Shown piece after piece: positions 59,277-64,000 of a DNA stretch of 64,000 nucleotides. Under the pieces are notes generated by a model. The model was given only the letters and a program-made list of their open reading frames with translations, made no database searches and was not told the origin of the DNA. Positions within the stretch are counted from its first letter, which is position 1, and each line of letters opens with the position of its first letter. The position numbers were made by a program, and so were the translations under genes. The stretch lies in the NCBI RefSeq assembly GCF_001894805.1, contig NZ_BCWX01000001.1, positions 1,550,001 through 1,614,000 of the forward strand, given 5' to 3'. This stretch comes from Rhodococcus globerulus NBRC 14531. GTDB lineage: Bacteria; Actinomycetota; Actinomycetes; Mycobacteriales; Mycobacteriaceae.

Positions 59277-59624
59277 ATGAGCGCGAGCAAGGACACCGTG
59301 GCACGCATTCTCGAGCAGTTGGAGCCGCTCGATGTCCGTGCGCGGGCTATGTTCGGTGAGTATGGCTTGTACTGCGACGAGAAGGTCGTTGGCTTGATCT
59401 GCGGTGACGTTCTGTACGTCAAGCCGACAGAGATCAGTGCGGAGTTCGGATCAGACGCAGACCTTGCGCCGCCGTACCCGGGCGCAAAGGAGTATTACCG
59501 GGTTCCAGAGGAGCGGTTTCACGACGTGGATCGGCTGCACGCATTCATTCAGCGAACCGCCGACGCGCTTCCACTGCCCAAGAAGAAGCCACCGAAGAAG
59601 GCCAAACCGAAGGTCCAGAAGTAA
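59277..59624 (+). CDS. TfoX/Sxy N-terminal domain protein
   Basis: The 115-residue protein has the TfoX-N pattern: VARILEQLEPLDVRARAMFGEYGLYCDEKVVGLICGDVLYVKP (start and middle), then PGAKEYYRVPEERFHD. The tail is Lys/Pro-rich (KKKPPKKAKPKVQK), suggesting nucleic-acid or ribosome contact. In gamma-proteobacteria TfoX/Sxy controls competence; such a role is not shown for actinobacterial single-domain forms. The start is set by the leaderless-type promoter. Confidence 0.85.
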   Translation: MSASKDTVARILEQLEPLDVRARAMFGEYGLYCDEKVVGLICGDVLYVKPTEISAEFGSDADLAPPYPGAKEYYRVPEERFHDVDRLHAFIQRTADALPLPKKKPPKKAKPKVQK

Positions 59625-59660
59625 TCCATTGCTCGCCGAGATCGAGAACTGTTACCGCCG

Positions 59661-61013
59661 ATGAACCAGGGTGATCCCACACGAAGCCGCCGGTGGGTGC
59701 TTCATCTCGATATGGATGCCTTTTTCGCCTCCGCTGAGCAATTGACCCGACCGACGTTGCGCGGACGTCCCGTCATGGTGGGCGGTCTCGGTGGCAGGGG
59801 CGTGGTTGCCGGCGCAAGTTACGAGGCTCGCGCTTTCGGTGCCCGGTCCGCTATGCCAATGCATCAGGCAAGGCGCTTGGTGGGCGGCGGGGCAGTGGTC
59901 CTACCGCCGCGCATGTCGCTGTATTCGGTACTGAGTAAAGGGGCGTTCGAGGCGTTGCGTCTGCGCATGCCGGTGCTCGAACAGCTGTCGGTGGACGAAG
60001 CGTTTGGCGAACCGGCCGAGTTGGCAGGGGCCGGTGCGGACGAGGTGCGGGCGTTCTGTGAAGAACTGCGGGCTTTGGTGCTGGCAGAGACCGGGATGGT
60101 TGCGTCCATCGGCGCGGGTGCGGGCAAACAGGTCGCCAAGATTGCGTCGGGGCTGGCGAAGCCGAACGGTGTGGCGGTGGTGCCGCCGGGTCAGCAACAC
60201 GAGCTCCTCGATTCCCTTCCGGTTCGCAAGCTGTGGGGAATCGGCCCGGTGGCTGAGGAGAAGCTCAAACGGTTGGGGATCGTGACTATCGGGGGGTTTG
60301 CGCGCACTCCGATATCGGAGGTCGCGTCCATCCTCGGTACGACGGTAGGCCCTGGCTTGCATCGTCTGGCGCAGGGTATCGACGATCGTCCCGTGGCCGA
60401 GCGCGCGGACTCCAAGCAGATCAGTGCGGAATCGACGTTCGCGAGCGACATCGTCACGTTGGGGCAGTTGCGTGCGGCGGTGGAGAACAGCGGTGGGGCG
60501 GCGTTCTCACGGTTGGAGAAGGACGGCCGCGCGGCGCGCACGGTCGTGCTCAAGCTGAAGAAATCCGACATGAGTGTGCTGACCAGGTCGGTGACGTTGC
60601 CATATGCCACCCTCGACCGGGCGATCCTGATTGCCACCGCGCAGAAGCAGGTGATCGATCCGGTGGAATTGGGGCCGATCCGGTTGGTGGGGGTGGGATT
60701 TGCCGGGCTCTCCACAGTGCGTCAGGGATCGCTGTTTCCGGAGTTGGATCAGGATGTGCCGGGATATCCGATGGACACTCTCGCGGAGGATCTCGACGAG
60801 AGTCCCATTCCTGCGCGGGTTCCGGAACGATACTGGCATCCCGGTCTGGATGTGAGCCATCCCGAATTCGGACACGGTTGGGTGCAGGGCGCCGGTCATG
60901 GTGTCGTGACCGTTCGCTTCGAAACCCGTTCCACAGGAACAGGAATCGCTAAAACCTTCACCGACGACGATGCGTCGCTTCAGGTGGCGGATGCACTCGA
61001 CAGCCTTCTCTAA
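59661..61013 (+). CDS. dinB: Y-family DNA polymerase (DinB1/DinX-like)
   Basis: The enzyme is a translesion DNA polymerase. The 450-residue protein has [14 protein letters not shown] (first metal ligands and steric-gate region), [10 protein letters not shown] (catalytic DE) and the little finger domain. A beta-clamp motif, QGSLFPEL, lies near residue 353. The C-terminal extension (about 400-450, [20 protein letters not shown]) is seen in mycobacterial DinB1. The order ileS-dinB resembles Rv1536-Rv1537. No LexA box lies upstream. The ATG has no strong ribosome site. Confidence 0.92.
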   Translation: MNQGDPTRSRRWVLHLDMDAFFASAEQLTRPTLRGRPVMVGGLGGRGVVAGASYEARAFGARSAMPMHQARRLVGGGAVVLPPRMSLYSVLSKGAFEALRLRMPVLEQLSVDEAFGEPAELAGAGADEVRAFCEELRALVLAETGMVASIGAGAGKQVAKIASGLAKPNGVAVVPPGQQHELLDSLPVRKLWGIGPVAEEKLKRLGIVTIGGFARTPISEVASILGTTVGPGLHRLAQGIDDRPVAERADSKQISAESTFASDIVTLGQLRAAVENSGGAAFSRLEKDGRAARTVVLKLKKSDMSVLTRSVTLPYATLDRAILIATAQKQVIDPVELGPIRLVGVGFAGLSTVRQGSLFPELDQDVPGYPMDTLAEDLDESPIPARVPERYWHPGLDVSHPEFGHGWVQGAGHGVVTVRFETRSTGTGIAKTFTDDDASLQVADALDSLL

Positions 61014-61112
61014 GGACACCCTTAGACTTTTTCGGCTTACCGTTGGGTAATGTTGTGGCGGACCGCGAGCGATGCACGTCAGTGCTGACAACGCTCGTTT
61101 GTGAAAACCGGA

Positions 61113-61625
61113 ATGGATAGGACTGAGAAGTTGAAGCTTCGTAACATGACCGTCGCAGCCGTCGCGATTGCAGCGGCCCTGACGATGACTGCCTGCAGTT
61201 CCGAAGAGGCCGATCCCGCCCCCAAGACCACAACCTCCGCGAAGGCCACGACCACCACGGTCGAGGTCGCGCTGCCGACTGCAGCCGAGCTCAACGCCAA
61301 GATCGCGACGGCACTCGACGAGAGCGTTCCGTCTTCGGAGAAGGTCAAGTTCGTCGAGGGCGCAGACGCCGATCCCGAGCTGATCAACCAGGTCGCCGCG
61401 GCTGCCAAGGCTGCCGGCGCACAGGTCGAGGTTGTCGACCCCGTCACCGATTCGGGCAGCGACACGGCTACCGCACCGCTCGCCATCGTTATCAACGGCC
61501 AGCCCCTTGCCGGCGGCATGAACGCTGTCTTCGTGAACCTGGACGGCGAGTGGGCACTGTCCAAGACCACCGCTTGCCAGATCGTCAGCTTCGCTCAGCT
61601 GACCACCCCGGCTTGCGCTGCTTGA
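61113..61625 (+). CDS. Small lipoprotein of unknown function
   Basis: The 170-residue precursor has a short basic start, a hydrophobic segment (MTVAAVAIAAALTMTAC) and a lipobox ending TMTAC-SSE, so it should be lipid-anchored outside the membrane. A Thr/Lys-rich linker leads to a globular domain (about 55-170) of the kind seen in low-molecular-weight mycobacterial lipoproteins, with two Cys near the end. Starts at GTG 61101, ATG 61113 and TTG 61131 are possible; 61131 would give MKLRNMTVAA and has AGGA upstream. TAATGT at 61048 could be a -10. Confidence 0.7.
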   Translation: MDRTEKLKLRNMTVAAVAIAAALTMTACSSEEADPAPKTTTSAKATTTTVEVALPTAAELNAKIATALDESVPSSEKVKFVEGADADPELINQVAAAAKAAGAQVEVVDPVTDSGSDTATAPLAIVINGQPLAGGMNAVFVNLDGEWALSKTTACQIVSFAQLTTPACAA

Positions 61626-61640
61626 TTTCAGCTAGCTGAC

Positions 61641-61684
61641 AAAGCGGCCGCCGAACCCTCACGGGTTCGGCGGCCGCTTTTGTT
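61641..61684. terminator. Strong bidirectional terminator between the lipoprotein gene and gadB
   Basis: AAAGCGGCCGCCGAACCC at 61641-61658 pairs perfectly with 61663-61680 across a TCAC loop, followed by TTTGTTTG. It sits between convergent genes and serves both. Confidence 0.9.
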
Positions 61685-61697
61685 TGTTCAGGTTCGC

Positions 61698-63089
61698 TTA
61701 GTGGTGGAATCCCTCGGTGACACGAGGCTTGGGCATCGGGCTGGACAGTTCGTCGAGGAACGCGGTTTCCTCTTCGATGACACCCAACAGGTTGGCAGCC
61801 AAGTCCATGCTCAGACCGTTACGCACGACAATGCGTTGCACGGTGAGGTCGGTGAGGTTGTCCGGCATGGGATAGGCCGGCACGAGCCAGCCCTTGGCGC
61901 GTAGTCGATCCGACAGGTCGTACAGCGTCCAATTCTCGGTGTGCCCGGCCTTCAGGCGCCACGCGAACACCGGAATATCGCTGCCGTCGTTCCAGAGTTC
62001 GAAGGCGTCGAGCTTGCCGATTCCTTCGGCGAGGAATTTCGCGACGTCCTGCGAGGACTGCTGGATGGAACGGTAACCGTCGTGGCCTAGCCGCAAGAAC
62101 ATGTAGAACTGCAAGATCACCTGGGCGCCGGGGCGCGAGAAGTTGAGTGCAAAGGTCGGCATGCTGCCGCCGAGATAACTGACTTTGAACACCAGATCCT
62201 CGGGGAGCAGGTCCTCCGAGCGCCACACCACCCAGCCAAGACCTGGGTACACCAGCCCGTATTTGTGCGCCGACGTGTTGATGGAATGAACTCGGGGGAG
62301 CCGGAAGTCCCATTCGATTTCCGGTTGGAGGAACGGTGCGATCATGGCGCCGGACGCTCCGTCGACGTGGATCGGGATGTCGAGTCCGGTCTTCTTCTGG
62401 ATCGCGTCGAGTGCATTGGATATCTCGAGCACGGGTTCGTACATGCCGGTGTAGGTGACACCCATGATTGCGACGACACCGATGGTGTTCTCGTCGACGT
62501 ACTTCTCGAGATCGTGCCCGTCGAGTGTGCGATGTTCCTCGCTGATGGGGACGTATCGCGCTTCGATGTCCCAGTAGTTGCAGAACTTTTCCCAGCACAC
62601 CTGCACGGCTGAACTCATCACCATGTTCGGGCGGTCCACCGGTTTGCCTGCAGCGCGCCTGGCGTGCTGCCAGCGACGCTTGAGAGCGAGTCCGCCCAGC
62701 ATGCAGGCTTCCGACGAGCCGATGGTCGACGTACCGATCGCGTCTTTCGGAGACGGTGCGTTCCACAGGTCGGCGAGCATCCGCCAGCAGTATGTTTCGA
62801 TCGCGGCCGTCTGCGGGTACTCGTCCTTGTCGATCATGTTCTTGTCGAACGACTCTGAATACAAGCGCGTGGCGTGGTCGTCCATCCACGTGCCGACAAA
62901 CGTCGCGAGATTCAAACGGGCATTGCCGTCCAACATCGTTTCGTCGTGGACGATTTGATAGGCAGTTTCGGGGAGCATGCCATCAGGTTCGAGAGTGTAT
63001 TTCGAGGCAACCGAATCTTCTCCAGGTCTGGAGAAAATGGGATTCGCGGCGACGTAATCGGTATGTTCGGCTCTTCGCGGCTCTGGCAT
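61698..63089 (-). CDS. gadB: Glutamate decarboxylase GadB
   Basis: GadB converts glutamate to GABA with PLP, consuming a proton. The 463-residue protein has the cofactor lysine K276 in [12 protein letters not shown], the same number as in the E. coli enzyme, plus [13 protein letters not shown] and [13 protein letters not shown]. The C-terminus ends GFHH; a terminal His in E. coli GadB closes the active site at neutral pH. The ATG at 63089 has GAGGAG about 8 bases upstream, excluding the longer frame to 63188. No antiporter gene is next to it. Confidence 0.95.
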   Translation of the reverse strand: MPEPRRAEHTDYVAANPIFSRPGEDSVASKYTLEPDGMLPETAYQIVHDETMLDGNARLNLATFVGTWMDDHATRLYSESFDKNMIDKDEYPQTAAIETYCWRMLADLWNAPSPKDAIGTSTIGSSEACMLGGLALKRRWQHARRAAGKPVDRPNMVMSSAVQVCWEKFCNYWDIEARYVPISEEHRTLDGHDLEKYVDENTIGVVAIMGVTYTGMYEPVLEISNALDAIQKKTGLDIPIHVDGASGAMIAPFLQPEIEWDFRLPRVHSINTSAHKYGLVYPGLGWVVWRSEDLLPEDLVFKVSYLGGSMPTFALNFSRPGAQVILQFYMFLRLGHDGYRSIQQSSQDVAKFLAEGIGKLDAFELWNDGSDIPVFAWRLKAGHTENWTLYDLSDRLRAKGWLVPAYPMPDNLTDLTVQRIVVRNGLSMDLAANLLGVIEEETAFLDELSSPMPKPRVTEGFHH

Positions 63090-63208
63090 GAACTTCTGCT
63101 CCTCACAACGGTATTTCACGGTGGTCGGTGTCCTGATTGTTCGTATCCAGCTACCCCTTACCGTCCATTGCGGGAGGGAAGTTGTCAAAGGGAACTGTGA
63201 TCAGTCGA

Positions 63209-63676
63209 TCAGGCAGTCTGTGGCCTGAGCCTGCGCGCATCGTAGAACGCCGCGAAGTAACACAGCGTGGTGACAATCAGGAGTAAACCCGCGATGCGGG
63301 CGAAGGCGCGGTCGTCGAATGCCAGAATTGCCGTACCCGACACCCCGAGAGCGAGGACATAGACCAGCTTGGCCACCTGCCAACGGGGCGAGTCGGGACG
63401 GATCGCAGAAGGCTTGCCTCGCACGGTGATCCGCCAATCGAAAAGCAAGGGCAGCACCACCGCGACCCAGACGGCCGTACCGAAATCACCTTCGAGAATT
63501 CCGGCGACGGCGAGGAATACAGCACTGAGTACGAGAGTGGTCACCACGAGCACCTGCAGTTGTGATTGTGCAGTCACAGGAACCGTCATGCCTGTGTATA
63601 CCCAGAGAAGGCGGCTGTATGCGGTTAGCGCGCAGCCGTTCTCAGGCCCGGAAGAAAGTCGGATGGTATCCGACAT
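63209..63676 (-). CDS. Four-helix membrane protein of unknown function
   Basis: The protein has up to 155 residues with about four membrane helices (VLVVTTLVLSAVFLAVAG, GTAVWVAVVLPLLFDW, VAKLVYVLALGVSGTAIL, IAGLLLIVTTLCYFAAFY). Loops are short and a basic stretch ends the protein. The start at 63676 or an internal ATG at 63589 (MTVPVTAQSQLQ) are both possible; neither has a strong ribosome site. It lies between gadB and a flavin monooxygenase, on the same strand. I do not recognise a family. Confidence 0.65.
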   Translation of the reverse strand: MSDTIRLSSGPENGCALTAYSRLLWVYTGMTVPVTAQSQLQVLVVTTLVLSAVFLAVAGILEGDFGTAVWVAVVLPLLFDWRITVRGKPSAIRPDSPRWQVAKLVYVLALGVSGTAILAFDDRAFARIAGLLLIVTTLCYFAAFYDARRLRPQTA

Positions 63677-63683
63677 CTGATCG

Positions 63684-64000
63684 TCAGGTCAGCGTTGGTA
63701 ATTCGACGCCGGTCAGGTCTGCCTTGATCTGCAACGCGAGGTACTTGCTGTAGTTACGCACCAGCATGAAGTTCCCACCGTGGATCCAGAACCGGTCGTG
63801 CCCGGACGCCCGCCACACCGACTGAAGCTCGCCCTCGTCGTCCAGATCCCAGACCGGACCGCAGGCGTCGGCGACGGCATCACCGAGGACGCGTCGTGCG
63901 GTGTCGAGAATTCCGCGGAACCCGGTGGCGCACACGATGGTGTCCGCCGGGACGTGGGTGCCGTCCGACATGATCAGCCCATCAGGCACGAGTCGCTCGA
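63684..64000 (-). CDS. C-terminal part of a flavin-containing monooxygenase (5' end outside window)
   Basis: The frame runs to the window edge, so only about 105 C-terminal residues are seen. They contain IMSDGTHVPADTIVCATGFRG, a strand with the ATG motif of FAD-dependent monooxygenases, then HDRFWIHGGNFMLVRNYSKYLA, typical of the end of Baeyer-Villiger or FMO-like enzymes. The substrate cannot be judged. The stop lies eight bases before the membrane protein start. Confidence 0.75.
   Translation of the reverse strand, partial: ERLVPDGLIMSDGTHVPADTIVCATGFRGILDTARRVLGDAVADACGPVWDLDDEGELQSVWRASGHDRFWIHGGNFMLVRNYSKYLALQIKADLTGVELPTLT

Noticed and set aside
59600..59660. Search for an SOS box in front of dinB
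   Set aside because: No TCGAAC-N4-GTTCGA or near match is present; the only perfect box is at 33378.

Overview
The window is chromosomal DNA of a mycolic-acid actinomycete. High GC content, frequent GTG starts, many probable leaderless genes and close synteny with Mycobacterium tuberculosis all point to Corynebacteriales. The crtO-type carotenoid ketolase, the mannoside enzymes PimB' and MptA, and the overall gene complement suggest Rhodococcus, most likely the R. erythropolis/R. qingshengii group. The genus is inferred from recalled gene families, not from a database search. Most of the window is core genome. I see no insertion sequence, prophage, CRISPR array, rRNA or tRNA gene.

Layout. 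1-5 kb: tail of a HTH regulator, then the respiratory genes ctaE-qcrC-qcrA-qcrB (minus strand). 5-9 kb: an unknown gene, trpD, an Lrp/AsnC-type small ligand-binding protein, and an exonuclease/GIY-YIG protein. 9-13 kb: a c-di-AMP (ydaO-type) riboswitch, two NlpC/P60 peptidoglycan hydrolases and a membrane-anchored putative metalloprotease. 13-22.7 kb: pimB', fadD15, two SRPBCC proteins, an ArsA-like ATPase with an unusual P-loop and its small Cys-rich partner, a ROK sugar kinase, a PlsC-type acyltransferase, RNase AS and the class II DAHP synthase. 22.7-30.3 kb: kinase pknL divergent from its probable DNA-binding substrate, mptA, idsA2, metF and lppM. 30.3-34.8 kb: a translationally coupled GNAT-crtO-cruF operon divergent from a HEPN-like gene, with a perfect LexA (SOS) box between them, then a DUF3040 gene.

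34.8-55.8 kb is the division and cell-wall (dcw) cluster: mraZ-rsmH-ftsL-pbpB-murE-murF-mraY-murD-ftsW-murG-murC-ftsQ-ftsZ-pgeF-yggS-sepF-yggT-wag31, plus a small membrane protein. It makes lipid II from UDP-MurNAc, flips and polymerises it at the septum, and positions septal and polar growth. Most neighbours overlap by four bases (ATGA or GTGA), so translation is probably coupled. MraZ-type repeats precede mraZ. 55.8-64 kb: a translational T-box in front of ileS, a TfoX-like protein, a DinB-type polymerase, a small lipoprotein, glutamate decarboxylase, a membrane protein and the tail of a flavin monooxygenase.

The least explained parts are the LexA box between the HEPN gene and the carotenoid operon, the lysine-less P-loop ATPase that seems to start at CTG, a 25-bp tandem repeat across the metalloprotease/pimB' junction, an opposite-strand pair of MraZ-like repeats, and a recurring TANNNT-N6-start layout that marks leaderless genes.
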